A stretch of DNA of 64,000 nucleotides from Craterostigma plantagineum (taxonomy: Eukaryota; Streptophyta; Magnoliopsida; Lamiales; Linderniaceae), in assembly GCA_027422505.1 (NCBI GenBank), contig JAPQWV010000028.1, positions 3,324,001-3,388,000 of the forward strand. The letters run 5' to 3'. Both the position numbers and the translations under genes were made by a program. The notes below the pieces were generated by a model. It had not been told where the DNA came from. It ran no database searches and worked only from the letters and a program-made list of their open reading frames with translations. This document shows, piece after piece, positions 33,342 through 44,498 of the stretch (position 1 is the stretch's first letter; each line of letters opens with the position of its first letter).

Positions 33342-33758
33342 ATAACACCACTCGAACGGGCTGCATCATTAGGACCCGAGGAGGTAGAAGTAGAGGGTAG
33401 CTCACCAGATTCGGAGAGACCCTGAAGGATCGAGAAGGAGTTGACATCAGCCCCGGCCTTCGGCGAATAAGCCGCAGACCCGTTCAGCCTTGGCGGGCTG
33501 TTTCTGTGTGATATAGCTCTCGGCACGTTTTGTCTCGGCTCGGCGCGAGAAGGCTGGCTGGACTGTTCCACTACCGCGTTATCGTGGCATGTAGCTTTCG
33601 TCATTCCCTTGATACCCACTCGGTTCCAACCATGATCGGGCTGAGAGTCATCCGAGCCATAAGAGCGACGGGGCTGCCTCGTACGTTGGTAATTCCGGGC
33701 TGGATACTTCGAAGCATCCTTCCCTTTACGACGCGGACAAGCAGCGGATGAGTGCATC
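33338..33758 (-). pseudogene. LINE ORF1, C-terminal part after the MITE
   Basis: Continues ORF1 from the second half of its zinc knuckle (HSSAACPRRKGK) through a basic, Ser/Pro-rich tail to the stop at 33338-33340. The last bases form ATGA with the ORF2 start at 33341, a 4-bp overlap consistent with reinitiation after termination. Confidence 0.9.
33751..33758. repeat. TSD of hAT MITE, left
   Basis: AGTGCATC, repeated at 41731-41738. Eight bases is the hAT hallmark. Confidence 0.97.
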
Positions 33759-34148
33759 TAGGGTTGTCAACGGGGCGGGTTCGGGGCGGGGATCTAATCC
33801 CCGTCCCCGCCCCGCGAGGCAAACGGGGACGAAATCGTCCCCGTCCCCGTCCCCGCGGGGATCCCCGTCCCCACGGGGATTCCCCGCCCCGTCAATATTT
33901 AAAAAAAATTCAATTTATATTATTTTAATATTATTTAAACTATATTTTAATATTAATTAAATTCTTTAAACTATATTTTAATCATATTTATATTATTTTA
34001 ATATTATTCAAAGTATATTTTCATATTATTTATCATATAATAATATTAATTGAATATAATAATTATTATTTTAATTTCGGGGACGGGGCGGGGAACGGGG
34101 CGGGGATATCCGCGGGGAAAAATATTCCCCCGTCCCCGCCCCGCGGGG

Positions 34149-34153
34149 ATAGA
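34149..34153. repeat. TSD of G2, left
   Basis: ATAGA, repeated at 41692-41696. Confidence 0.95.
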
Positions 34154-34441
34154 TGTGGCGACCCTACTTTTCTAATTAAGATTAGTGGCGGATTTCCGCA
34201 ACGTAAGCCGTGGAAGGCCCGTCTAATTAAAACTTTTTCCTAAAATAATATACACTAATGTAAAAATACGTCTACATCGTTATCTCTGTACACGGGCTGA
34301 AGCCCCAAAAATATCAAAAGGAACAAAATCCTACAGACGCTCCACAGGTCTTCATCCATGTACCGCACCGCCCTCAAAAGTCCGTGGAGCACCGCCACCA
34401 GCCGCCTCAGTCTCGACGCGTATCAGCGTCGGACTCAGTAC

Positions 34442-34709
34442 CTACAACACGTAAACACTGAGCAATTTGCCCAGTAGGTGAATAAAATGCGTGTATGCAA
34501 GTGTGCACTCAACCCCAATCCCAATATCTCACAACATAATATAATGCACACTCTTTCTTTTCCCACATTCCTATTTCACACAATACAGGGCCCTAGGTTA
34601 GGCTCACGCGCGCAATAAATATCGTGGGTGGTCACGTGATCACACCCGAATCCAATGTCATGGGTGGTTAAACCCGTATCCATAAGTCATGGGCGATAAC
34701 GCCCGTATC

Positions 34710-34742
<33 letters not shown>

Positions 34743-35572
34743 CATGGGTGATAACACCCGTATCCCTTCTGGCGGTGTGCACCCCGAACCGACCACGTCC
34801 GAGTAGACAGATCGATCACGTCTGTCTCCGCCAGGAATCCTGTGAGCCTAACCGGTCACAAATATTCTCAACCTACCCCACGTACCAACATCTCGAATCA
34901 TCACCGTCTCAATACGATGGAAATCATCTTTTAGCCTGACGTGAAATGCACGTGCCATGCATATAATCGCAATAATATATAAAAACATGATTCGCATGAT
35001 ACGTACGTAAAACATATAAATCACATAATTCACGTAAATCACATAATCACATGAAAACACATAATTGTGTTTACGTATTGTAGATGGATAATCCACCTAC
35101 CTGTCCTCCTGCTATTGTCAATAAGAAGTCCGGTGTAGTCCCTATATATCGATCCTCTGAATATAATAGATATTTTCATATTAATTTACAAATTCATATA
35201 AATTTTGAAACTGCTAAAATTATCAAAACCCTAAAATTTATGAAAACCTAAAATAATGAAATCCCCAAAAATAAATAAACCCTAAAATAATGAAAACCCT
35301 AAAATTCATACAAATGCTAAAATTATTAATTATCGAAAACTATTATATTTCGAAATCTTTGTATGATATAATTATCACATCTCGAAATCTTTACTAACAT
35401 GGTAATGTCGAGATCTTTGGTTGAAAAGCCAATGTCGAGATTATTAATCAATGTCGAGTTCTTTCATGAGTTTATCGAGATCTTTAATAATCTTGCCGAG
35501 ATCCTTTGTTGGGAATAAATGTCGAGCTCATCAAATAATATCGAGTCTTATAAATGTCGAGACATTCTTATA

Positions 35573-35608
<36 letters not shown>

Positions 35609-36476
35609 CCTCGAAATCTATCAGCTTTACCTTTCGAAATCTTTCTATAATATATATATATATATATATGTCGAATATAAGATACATCTCGAGAAAGCAA
35701 TGTCGAGTTCTTTACTAATATCAACACTTCTCGAATTCTTTCTGTTATAAAGCTCGAATCTTACTCAAATTCCCTAAACACACTCAATACCATAGAATAA
35801 TATATTTCTAAAGATCACCAACTAATCTGCCATCATAATCTCCCTAAACAATATTTCGAGATCTTTTGTTAAGAAGTAAATGTCGAAACTATATTGTGTA
35901 TGTGTATATCGAAATCTTCCTATACCTCTCGAGATGTTTTGTCGAAATATTTTTATATCATATCGAAATCCTTTATAAGTCACGAAAACATCACCTAACT
36001 CTTTAGTATAATAATCAAGAAATCTAGCCCCAACAGTCACGAACTTTCTATCACTCACCCAATCAAAATGCAAATACTCGAGACTTTCTTACAATGAATA
36101 TCTCGAGAACTTTTCATAATAAGAATGGCTGAAATTTTATTAAATGTTGAGAAGTTTCTTGAGTAGGTTCATGTCGAAAACCTTAATTAATACCAAACTC
36201 CTGCTAATAAGGCCGAAACTTCATGTTTCATCAATAATGAAAACTAAATAAAACTAAGTTATGAATCTGATATTTTTCCCCACGAGTATTTCATCTATTG
36301 AAAATCATTAACAATCTTACCACCCAAGTCCAAATGATCACAACTGTAGTTCAAAGAGTTAGGGTTTCCTAAAGTCATATACTTCGAAATTTTCAATGAT
36401 TAATTCTAAAATCATATAGAGATATACATGTATATTGAAAGCACCAAAGTATATTAGGTACGGGCAGTTTGTATAC
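34442..36476 (-). other. Candidate two-intron leader in the G2 3' LTR
   Basis: Minus strand. Candidate intron 1 36476-35157 (donor GTAAG/GTATAC, acceptor TTATATTCAG), mini-exon 35156-35101 (56 bp), candidate intron 2 35100-34442 (donor GGACAG/GTAGGT, acceptor TGTTGTAG). Same plan as G1. Confidence 0.5.
35330..36130 (-). repeat. Array of TTCGAAATCTT / GTCGAGATCTT words, G2 3' LTR
   Basis: About twenty-five near-copies of words around TCGA (TCGAAATCTTT, GTCGAGATCTTT, ATGTCGAG), irregularly spaced. They lie inside candidate intron 1, where G1 and G3 have AATCGGGCGATT words. Confidence 0.85.
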
Positions 36477-36917
36477 CTTACTTTGAAAACAAAGTTTTTG
36501 AATTGGTATGCCTTCCTCTCGTCCTTACTCCTTTCGTTGCTTGTTCTAATTTAGGGTGAAATGACTTCTCACCTCATGATTTTCGTTATATGTTGGATAA
36601 GTGTTAAGGGTTTCGAAAATGGTGCTGATGGGACAAGAAGGTGGTGAGAAATTTACTTTACGCCTAAGCAACGTTATTAATTTATCATGCTTAGAAAATT
36701 TGGGCCTTACTCAAAGTTACATGAATTAAGTACAGCCCAATTCTTATCCATACTAATACTATTTTGGTTAACTCTTTGATTAACTTTCGAAAATAATTTG
36801 AAACTATCCTAACTCACACTTTCGTAGAATTGCATGTTTAATTATTAAAACTCCTAATTCATAGAATTGCATGGTTAGTTACATCAAAATCCCCGTATTA
36901 CATTTACGGGTGTTACA

Positions 36918-36933
36918 TCCTCCCCCCTTAAAA
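36918..36933 (-). other. Polypurine tract of G2
   Basis: Minus strand TTTTAAGGGGGGAGGA directly before the LTR. Confidence 0.9.
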
Positions 36934-37175
36934 GAATTTCGTCCCCGAAATTCAGTGGTGGAGGACTCACGTTCGGTTCTACGACTAGCCTTTATTCGTG
37001 TATTCCCCATACCTTCTAGGTGTACTTATTTCTATTCTCATCACGCTTTCGCTGCGCACTCTAGGCGATAAGGAGTTTTAGAAATAGAGGCAAACCTTGG
37101 AATCAGATCTATCCCGAACCGTATTTCTCGATTAAGGGGTAACTCCGGGAGATCATTGGGAAATACATCAGCATG
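36934..37175 (-). pseudogene. Start of RT domain of G2, truncated
   Basis: After the TAG that ends gag-protease, the same frame continues HADVFPNDLPELPLNREIRF and ends near SISKTPYRL, matching the beginning of RT in G3 ([19 protein letters not shown]). It then breaks into unrelated sequence up to the PPT. RT catalytic core, RNase H, integrase and chromodomain are missing. Confidence 0.85.
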
Positions 37176-38783
37176 CTAATTAACTATCGTTATGCTTTTC
37201 AGTGCTGGCTGAGGTAATTCCTCCGCCTTCACCGTATATACAGAAAAAGGCTCACAACCGGATCTCAAGAGTCGTTGAGCCTTCAACGCAGAGATTTGCG
37301 GAATACGATTCAAAGTAGTTTTTCCCGAAAAAGTGAACACCTCTTCTTCGGGCAGTTGAAATTTTACGACCTTCTTGTTGCAATATATGATGGCTCCGTA
37401 TCTCGAAAGCCAATTCATCCCAAAAATAACATCATAGTCGTTCATTGGGATTACAATCAGGTCGACGCTCAGATCTCTACCCTCAATGTTAACGGAGCAT
37501 CCTTCCAGCACTTGGTTAGTGCGCGTTGGATTACCGTGTGGTAAGGTAACTACGTAATCACATTTAGATAAGGTAGGAGGGACTCCCACCTTTTCAACAT
37601 ACTTGGCCGACACGAACGAATGTGTGGCCCCAGAGTCAATCAAGACAGAAGTGGGCACGTCATAGATAGTCAACGTACCCGTTACTACGGAATGATTTGC
37701 TTCGGCCTCCTCACTCGTCAGAGTAAAAACTCGTGCTGGCACTGGAGGGGGTCGAATCAATTGTTGATTCGGGACTTGAGGCACATTCACATGACACGTC
37801 CTGGCATAGTGTCCAACCTTTCCGCATAGAAAATACTGTGGAGTACGACATACGCCAAAGTGATAGCGTCCGCATTGTTGACACTGTGGTGTGGTATTCG
37901 GAGGTCGGTTTGGAATATTAACTGGTCCCTGATTTGGTCTTGGTCGCCAATTCTGTTGACCCTGTTGATTCCCGCGATAGTTTGGCGCCTTTCCAAAGAA
38001 CTGACGTTTCTGAGTTCCTCCTCCTTGCTGTCCTTCTATTCTCCTCTTTGTATCTTGTGCCTTAGCAACTCTAGTCTCCGCTTGTTCAGCTAAGATGGTC
38101 CGTTCGGCGATACGCGCATACGTCTTTCCCTCCGTGTTGTACATGCTTACGCTCCGGAAGATCTCAGGTTTGAGACCCTCCAAGAAACGTTCTATCTTCA
38201 GCTCGTCAGTGGCCACGATATGTGGCGCAAACCTAGACAACTGCTCGAACTTACGGATATAGTCTGCTACATACATCCCTCCTTGCTTCAGATTAATAAA
38301 TTCATTTAACTTCTGCGCACGATCTGGCGCCGTGAAGTATTTTCCTCGGAAGAGGGTCTTAAACCTCTCCCAGGTCATCATAGTGGGATCCTCGAGCACC
38401 TGAACGGTATCCCACCAGTAGCCCGCGTTCCCACGTAACATGAAGGTGGCACAAGTCACCTTCTCAGTATCGGGTAGGTGGCTAACGCGAAACATATTCT
38501 CGATGGTTCTAAGCCAATCCTCCGCATAGGTAGGATCGGCAGCTTCCTCAAACGAAGGGGGGCTTAATCGTCGGAACCTCTCCCCGGCAGCTTCTGCACG
38601 TTCTAAGCCAGGGGATGAGTGACGTTCCGAGGAATTTTGACGATGGATGAGATCATTAATCTGATCGGACTGCCGCCGAATCAGATCAGTTAACTGATGA
38701 ATGGTAGAGCGGTCCTCATTTGGTGGGGATTCGGAACCCGCCCTACGACTAGTTTCACCCGCTTCTCTACGTGTCCTTGGCAT
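37176..38783 (-). CDS. Gag-protease of G2
   Basis: 535 residues from an ATG at 38783. Gag should assemble virus-like particles and package RNA; the protease would cut the polyprotein. Residues about 1-60 form a polar, probably coiled N-terminus. The retrotransposon gag domain covers roughly 75-235 ([36 protein letters not shown] block). Next come CQQCGRYHFGVC and a knuckle-like CGKVGHYARTC; the first Cys of the second knuckle appears lost (YFLCGKVGHYARTC lacks the CX2C spacing seen in G3). The protease has [15 protein letters not shown] with the DSG site. It ends at a TAG where related elements continue into pol, so this stop probably arose by mutation. Otherwise uninterrupted, consistent with a young insertion; activity is uncertain. 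Confidence 0.85.
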   Translation of the reverse strand: MPRTRREAGETSRRAGSESPPNEDRSTIHQLTDLIRRQSDQINDLIHRQNSSERHSSPGLERAEAAGERFRRLSPPSFEEAADPTYAEDWLRTIENMFRVSHLPDTEKVTCATFMLRGNAGYWWDTVQVLEDPTMMTWERFKTLFRGKYFTAPDRAQKLNEFINLKQGGMYVADYIRKFEQLSRFAPHIVATDELKIERFLEGLKPEIFRSVSMYNTEGKTYARIAERTILAEQAETRVAKAQDTKRRIEGQQGGGTQKRQFFGKAPNYRGNQQGQQNWRPRPNQGPVNIPNRPPNTTPQCQQCGRYHFGVCRTPQYFLCGKVGHYARTCHVNVPQVPNQQLIRPPPVPARVFTLTSEEAEANHSVVTGTLTIYDVPTSVLIDSGATHSFVSAKYVEKVGVPPTLSKCDYVVTLPHGNPTRTNQVLEGCSVNIEGRDLSVDLIVIPMNDYDVIFGMNWLSRYGAIIYCNKKVVKFQLPEEEVFTFSGKTTLNRIPQISALKAQRLLRSGCEPFSVYTVKAEELPQPALKSITIVN

Positions 38784-38930
38784 TTCTTAACTATTTCTAC
38801 AATTAGTCATAGAGAGCACATGTATCAAATAACACGTAATCACACACTCAAGAAGTAACTTACAGGCCAGGCTGGTTCTCCAGACTTTTGAGCGGCAGTA
38901 CATGGACAGTCTTCAGAATCTAAAACCGAA

Positions 38931-38942
38931 GCTCTGATACCA
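38931..38942 (-). other. Primer binding site of G2
   Basis: Minus strand TGGTATCAGAGC, two bases inside the 5' LTR boundary; initiator tRNA-Met type. Confidence 0.9.
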
Positions 38943-39233
38943 CCTGTGGCGACCCTACTTTTCTAATTAAGATTAGTGGCGGATTTCCGCAACGTAAGCC
39001 GTGGAAGGGCCCGTCTAATTAAAACTTTTTCCTAAAATAATATACACTAATGTAAAAATACGTCTACATCGTTATCTCTGTACACGGGCTGAAGCCCCAA
39101 AAATATCAAAAGGAACAAAATCCTACAGACGCTCCACAGGTCTTCATCCATGTACCGCACCGCCCTCAAAAGTCCGTGGAGCACCGCCACCAGCCGCCTC
39201 AGTCTCGACGCGTATCAGCGTCGGACTCAGTAC

Positions 39234-39501
39234 CTACAACACGTAAACACTGAGCAATTTGCCCAGTAGGTGAATAAAATGCATGTATGCAAGTGTGCAC
39301 TCAACCCCAATCCCAATATCTCACAACATAATATAATGCACACTCTTTCTTTTCCCACATTCCTATTTCACACAATACAGGGCCCTAGGTTAGGCTCACG
39401 CGCGCAATAAATATCGTGGGTGGTCACGTGATCACACCCGAATCCAATGTCATGAGTGGTTAAACCCGTATCCATAAGTCATGGGCGATAACGCCCGTAT
39501 C

Positions 39502-39532
<31 letters not shown>

Positions 39533-41250
39533 CATGGGTGATAACACCCGTATCCCTTCTGGCGGTGTGCACCCCGAACCGACCACGTCCGAGTAGACAG
39601 ATCGATCACGTCTGTCTCCGCCAGGAATCCTGTGAGCCTAACCGGTCACAAATATTTTCAACCTACCCCACGTACCAACATCTCGAATCATCACCGTCTC
39701 AATACGATGGAAATCATCTTTTAGCCTGACGTGAAATGCACGTGCCATGCATATAATCGCAATAACATATAAAAACATGATTCGCATGATACGTACGTAA
39801 AACATATAAATCACATAATTCACGTAAATCACATAATCACATGAAAACACATAATTGTGTTTACGTATTGTAGATGGATAATCCACCTACCTGTCCTCCT
39901 GCTATTGTCAATAAGAAGTCCGGTGTAGTCCCTATATATCGATCCTCTGAATATAATAGATATTTTCATATTAATTTACAAATTCATATAAATTTTGAAA
40001 CTGCTAAAATTATCAAAACCCTAAAATTTATGAAAACCTAAAATAATGAAATCCCCAAAAATAAATAAACCCTAAAATAATGAAAACCCTAAAATTCATA
40101 CAAATGCTAAAATTATTAATTATCGAAAACTATTATATTTCGAAATCTTTGTATGATATAATTATCACATCTCGAAATCTTTACTAACATGGTAATGTCG
40201 AGATCTTTGGTTGAAAAGCCAATGTCGAGATTATTAATCAATGTCGAGTTCTTTCATGAGTTTATCGAGATCTTTAATAATCTTGCCGAGATCCTTTGTT
40301 GGGAATAAATGTCGAGCTCATCAAATAATATCGAGTCTTATAAATGTCGAGACATTCTTATATATATATATATATATACCTCGAAATCTATCAGCTTTAC
40401 CTTTCGAAATCTTTCTATAATATATATATATATATATATATATGTCGAATATAAGATACATCTCGAGAAAGCAATGTCGAGTTCTTTACTAATATCAACA
40501 CTTCTCGAATTCTTTCTGTTATAAAGCTCGAATCTTACTCAAATTCCCTAAACACACTCAATACCATAGAATAATATATTTCTAAAGATCACCAACTAAT
40601 CTGCCATCATAATCTCCCTAAACAATATTTCGAGATCTTTTGTTAAGAAGTAAATGTCGAAACTATATTGTGTATGTGTATATCGAAATCTTCCTATACC
40701 TCTCGAGATGTTTTGTCGAAATATTTTTATATCATATCGAAATCCTTTATAAGTCACGAAAACATCACCTAACTCTTTAGTATAATAATCAAGAAATCTA
40801 GCCCCAACAGTCACGAACTTTCTATCACTCACCCAATCAAAATGCAAATACTCGAGACTTTCTTACAATGAATATCTCGAGAACTTTTCATAATAAGAAT
40901 GGCTGAAATTTTATTAAATGTTGAGAAGTTTCTTGAGTAGGTTCATGTCGAAAACCTTAATTAATACCAAACTCCTGCTAATAAGGCCGAAACTTCATGT
41001 TTCATCAATAATGAAAACTAAATAAAACTAAGTTATGAATCTGATATTTTTCCCCACGAGTATTTCATCTATTGAAAATCATTAACAATCTTACCACCCA
41101 AGTCCAAATGATCACAACTGTAGTTCAAAGAGTTAGGGTTTCCTAAAGTCATATACTTCGAAATTTTCAATGATTAATTCTAAAATCATATAGAGATATA
41201 CATGTATATTGAAAGCACCAAAGTATATTAGGTACGGGCAGTTTGTATAC
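39234..41250 (-). other. Candidate two-intron leader in the G2 5' LTR
   Basis: Candidate intron 1 41250-39947, mini-exon 39946-39891 (56 bp), candidate intron 2 39890-39234, with the same splice-site sequences as the other copy. Confidence 0.5.
40130..40920 (-). repeat. Array of TTCGAAATCTT words, G2 5' LTR
   Basis: The same words in the same order as 35330-36130, plus AT microsatellites at about 40358-40378 and 40420-40443. Confidence 0.85.
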
Positions 41251-41691
41251 CTTACTTTGAAAACAAAGTTTTTGAATTGGTATGCCTTCCTCTCGTCCTT
41301 ACTCCTTTCGTTGCTTGTTCTAATTTAGGGTGAAATGACTTCTCACCTCATGATTTTCGTTATATGTTGGATAAGTGTTAAGGGTTTCGAAAATGGTGCT
41401 GATGGGACAAGAAGGTGGTGAGAAATTTACTTTACGCCTAAGCAACGTTATTAATTTATCATGCTTAGAAAATTTGGGCCTTACTCAAAGTTACATGAAT
41501 TAAGTACAGCCCAATTCTTATCCATACTAATACTATTTTGGTTAACTCTTTGATTAACTTTCGAAAATAATTTGAAACTATCCTAACTCACACTTTCGTA
41601 GAATTGCATGTTTAATTATTAAAACTCCTAATTCATAGAATTGCATGGTTAGTTACATCAAAATCCCCGTATTACATTTACGGGTGTTACA

Positions 41692-41696
41692 ATAGA
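41692..41696. repeat. TSD of G2, right
   Basis: ATAGA, the partner of 34149-34153. Confidence 0.95.
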
Positions 41697-41730
41697 ATAG
41701 CGGGGATTCCCCGCCCCATTGACAACCCTA

Positions 41731-41738
41731 AGTGCATC
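41731..41738. repeat. TSD of hAT MITE, right
   Basis: AGTGCATC, the partner of 33751-33758. Confidence 0.97.
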
Positions 41739-43491
41739 CATGAATCACATTCCCCACATTTCGATGGCTTCCATTCATACTCTACCCGAACAGCCACGCT
41801 ACCGTCCCATCTGCCATCGGCATTCGGTAGCCGAATCTGAAATTTGTCGATAAACGGCTCGTCTAACTTCTTCAAGACACAAACACGCGCGAAGTCAATG
41901 CGCGCCATATTGGTCGTCCCACCATCCGTAAACAATGGTCGACCCACCGCGCTAGCCACCACACCGAGACCCTCCGGAGTCCAAAATTCCCCGGGCACGT
42001 GCCACAAACGAATCCAAAGCGGAATCTCCGTGTGGTCCCGCTTATCAAGAGACATACCCGGGCGCCATGTCTCGAGAAAGAGTGGCTGCCCATGCATCAG
42101 CCACGGACCTCCTTCCAACACCCAATTCATCATCTCATCGGATTCAAACCGAAACTTGAAGAATCCGTTTTGCGTCGCTTTCACTTCGACAACCCCCGCC
42201 CACAGATTACGGAAAAATCTCTCTACAAAGGGGAAGAAAGGTTTCTTCCCAAGGAAGTATCCAACAAGAGTATGATCCCAACGCGCAAATCCCTTCTTTG
42301 CAACTTCCCACGTGGGGCGTACCTCAAGCTGCCCGTCAATAATCGTAGGTGGCGTGTAGTCCAGCTTGATGCGCGCCATCTTCTCCCGCCCCGTCGAGGA
42401 AGAACCTTTAGGCCTAGCCGCGTACGAGTCACGTCCCGAATCACTCCCGATTGAACCAACCGGACCAAGTCGGCCAAAAACCGTCTTGTTTGCACCAGGC
42501 GTGGCATTAATCTGGGCAGCAGCCGATTACTTTCAGACCTAGAACTTGTGACCTGAGGCCCGTTATCCCGAGAGAACCCAACTGATCGAGCCATCAATGA
42601 AACAGCCGAATCAGCCGACTTGTCAACACCATTGTCACGGAGAGGCTCTCGACGAATACATGACCGCACGTCGTCGTTGACAAGATCGGACGAACCGGAG
42701 TTTTTCGGCGGGGGTGGTGTACCCTTCCGAGTTGCAGCCCGTTTTAAAATAGAAACGGCTGGCCGCCTATTCGGATCCCATCGATGCTGGTTCCGATCAT
42801 CCCCATCAAGACTCCTCGGTCCATGGGAAGAATTCTTCTCAACATGCACAGCCGTATGAAATGAAGACCGTAGAGAATTAGGGTTCGTCAACTCCGTTTC
42901 CACATCCGACGAGGCCGCAGAAATCGCGTCACACCAGTGGCCGATCGATGAATACTTGATAATCGGATTGCTTCCCAATATCTCAGCCGTCGTCGACGGC
43001 GTTCCCGATCCCGATCCTGAAGAACGCGCGGCCGGAAAACCTAAATTCACCGCATCCTTTCCACCCAAAACTCGATGAGCAAGAGCCGCACAAGATTCGA
43101 ATTCAAACGAGGCTGCGAAATCCGGGTATTTCATTCTGATCGTCTCCAAATCCTGCGATAAATCCTGCGTAAAACCAACCGTAGATCGCTCCAAACTCCG
43201 TGATTGCGATCCCGTAGAATTCGTTTCAAATATCGGGCCGGGTGCGATACGTCGATCAGATCCATTCATAATCCCTTCCGACTGATCCAAAACGGTCAGA
43301 TGACGGTCACACTCTTCCAAGGATGAAACACCTCCACGTTTCTTGGTCACCAAGAGATCAAACGCGGCCCCATCATCGCGTATACCAGATCCCGGAAAAT
43401 TCTCCAATTCCGGCGTAAGTATCCTAATCCCCCGATCAGACGAAGGCACGGAGGACATCAAAGAGCCAATCATGGTCGAAGAGGACGCCAT
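41739..43491 (-). pseudogene. LINE ORF1, N-terminal part (DUF4283 type)
   Basis: RNA-binding protein of a plant L1. The ATG at 43491 begins MASSSTMIGSLMSS; a long Ser-rich, low-complexity region runs to about residue 320. A frameshift near 42500 switches frame. The DUF4283 region follows from about 42380 (MARIKLDYTPPTIIDG, KFRFESDEMMNWVLEGGPW, PLWIRLWHVPGEFW, CVLKKLDEPFIDKFQ). At the 3' side is the first half of a zinc knuckle (KCGECDSW); the second half lies at 33758 beyond the MITE. Rejoined spacing would be CX2CX4HX4C. Start chosen because a 33-bp leader separates it from the LINE end. Inactive because of the frameshift and the insertion. Confidence 0.9.
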
Positions 43492-43524
43492 GATATCAGA
43501 ACCAAGGCCGAACGTAACAGCCCA

Positions 43525-43539
43525 AGACCAATAATCACT
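43525..43539. repeat. TSD of LINE, right
   Basis: AGACCAATAATCACT, the partner of 29620-29634. Confidence 0.97.
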
Positions 43540-43934
43540 AGTTAAGACAAGCAATGATTGTGTGACTCGCTCAAGAATAGATCCGTTGAAAGAAATAAAA
43601 GGCTAGAAATCTCACTCATATAAAGTGGTTTTGTGTCTAGTGCAGTCTACGAAAGAACTTTAGACACAAGAATGCGACTTAAGACTGACAAAATTAAGCA
43701 ATTTATCAATCGCATGTCAGGGAGATTTATACGTGACTTAGATCGAGCATCCTAAAGATATCCCATTCCCCTAATATTATACTTATATGTATAATATTTT
43801 TGGATATATATATTTTTTATTAGATTATTGTATTTTTATTAATATAAAATATTTCACGCAAGATATAGCATTAAAGTAAAGAAAACACATAATATAGAAC
43901 ATGTAAAAGCACATAAGAGCACGTAGAGCACAGA
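43540..43934 (-). other. Post-pol spacer of copia copy 2, pol-proximal part
   Basis: Gene-free, AT-rich. Matches copy 1 at 14282-14475 and 19111-19293, giving the uninterrupted state of the CACTA target. Confidence 0.85.
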
Positions 43935-44010
43935 TTACGGAAGATTCAACATGCCTAATTTTCCGACAAGGAATTGGAACCGTTTTTCATCCAAAGCCTT
44001 GGTGAAAATG
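43935..44010 (-). pseudogene. C-terminal end of copia pol, copy 2
   Basis: Minus strand reads FTKALDEKRFQFLVGKLG then MLNLP and the TAA at 43935-43937: the usual end of a Sirevirus RNase H. Separated from the rest (54590 onward) by G3. Confidence 0.9.
44006..44010. repeat. TSD of G3, left
   Basis: AAATG, repeated at 54590-54594. Confidence 0.95.
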
Positions 44011-44498
44011 TGTAGCACCCGGGTTCCCCGTAAGTATTTAGGGCCAAAAAATTAGTAAAATGCGACTTCGTGATTTAGGTGTATTAAGGTGAATTATGGG
44101 CATAAATGTGATTTACGTGCCCAATATGATTTAAGTGAAGTTTAGTGTTACGAAATTCGGTGCGAATAAATGGTGCTAAGTGACCCTTGAATTGTCTAAC
44201 AATTTCGAAAATATAGGCTACAATTTTTAGTGGGCTATATTTAAAAATTAGGCCCAAAATTGATTTAGACCCAACTTGGTAGGCAAAGTTCCTTAAAAGG
44301 TGGGATATTTTCGTCCTTACCAAGACCCATCACCATGCCTTATGCTTAAAATATTAAATTAAGGAAGAACCTTCCCTAAACTACCAACTACACACCCACA
44401 CCTAAGAAGAACATCGAAAGACAAGAGGGAAGAAAGGGAAGGAGCCGAGACGATTTTCACCACAAATAGGCATTCCAAGTAGCTAAGAATTCGAGTTG

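Larger units (their letters stand above)
34154..36917 (-). repeat. 3' LTR of G2
   Basis: Plus-strand TGTGGCGACC to GTGTTACA. On the minus strand it begins TGTAACACCCGTAAATG. Contains AT microsatellites at about 34713-34741, 35571-35606 and 35648-35669, and the TCGAAATCTT word array. Confidence 0.95.
34154..41691 (-). mobile_element. Ty3/gypsy Tekay-type element G2, gag-protease only
   Basis: 7538 bp, LTRs of 2764 and 2747 bp, TSD ATAGA. PBS and PPT are intact. Internal region 2.0 kb: complete gag-protease, then only the start of RT before the PPT; all other enzymes are deleted. The LTRs look nearly identical (about five substitutions noticed by eye plus AT-repeat length changes), so this non-autonomous derivative moved recently. 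It is the deepest level of nesting here. Confidence 0.95.
38945..41691 (-). repeat. 5' LTR of G2
   Basis: Nearly identical to 34154-36917. Differences noticed: a few substitutions (for example near 39282, 39456, 39655 and 39766), one G indel near 39007, and different AT-repeat lengths. Confidence 0.95.
33759..41730. mobile_element. hAT-type MITE with GC-rich ends, split by G2
   Basis: Its own sequence is 33759-34153 plus 41697-41730, about 430 bp. Terminal inverted repeats TAGGGTTGTCAAYGGGGCGG at both ends, and 8-bp TSDs. The outer 150 bp are arrays of GGGGACGGGG/CCCCGTCCCC, several palindromic; the middle (33900-34070) is AT-rich. No coding capacity. Inserted in the zinc knuckle of LINE ORF1. 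Confidence 0.93.
29635..43524 (-). mobile_element. L1-type LINE, near full length, split by a hAT MITE
   Basis: Without the insertion and its duplicated 8 bp it is about 5.9 kb: short 5' UTR (43524-43492), ORF1, ORF2, 3' UTR (29771-29646) and a poly-A tail seen as a T run (29634-29645). The 15-bp TSDs and the complete ORF1 start indicate little or no 5' truncation. ORF1 has a frameshift and the MITE; ORF2 has one in-frame stop and two shifts. It lies in the post-pol spacer of copia copy 2. Confidence 0.97.
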
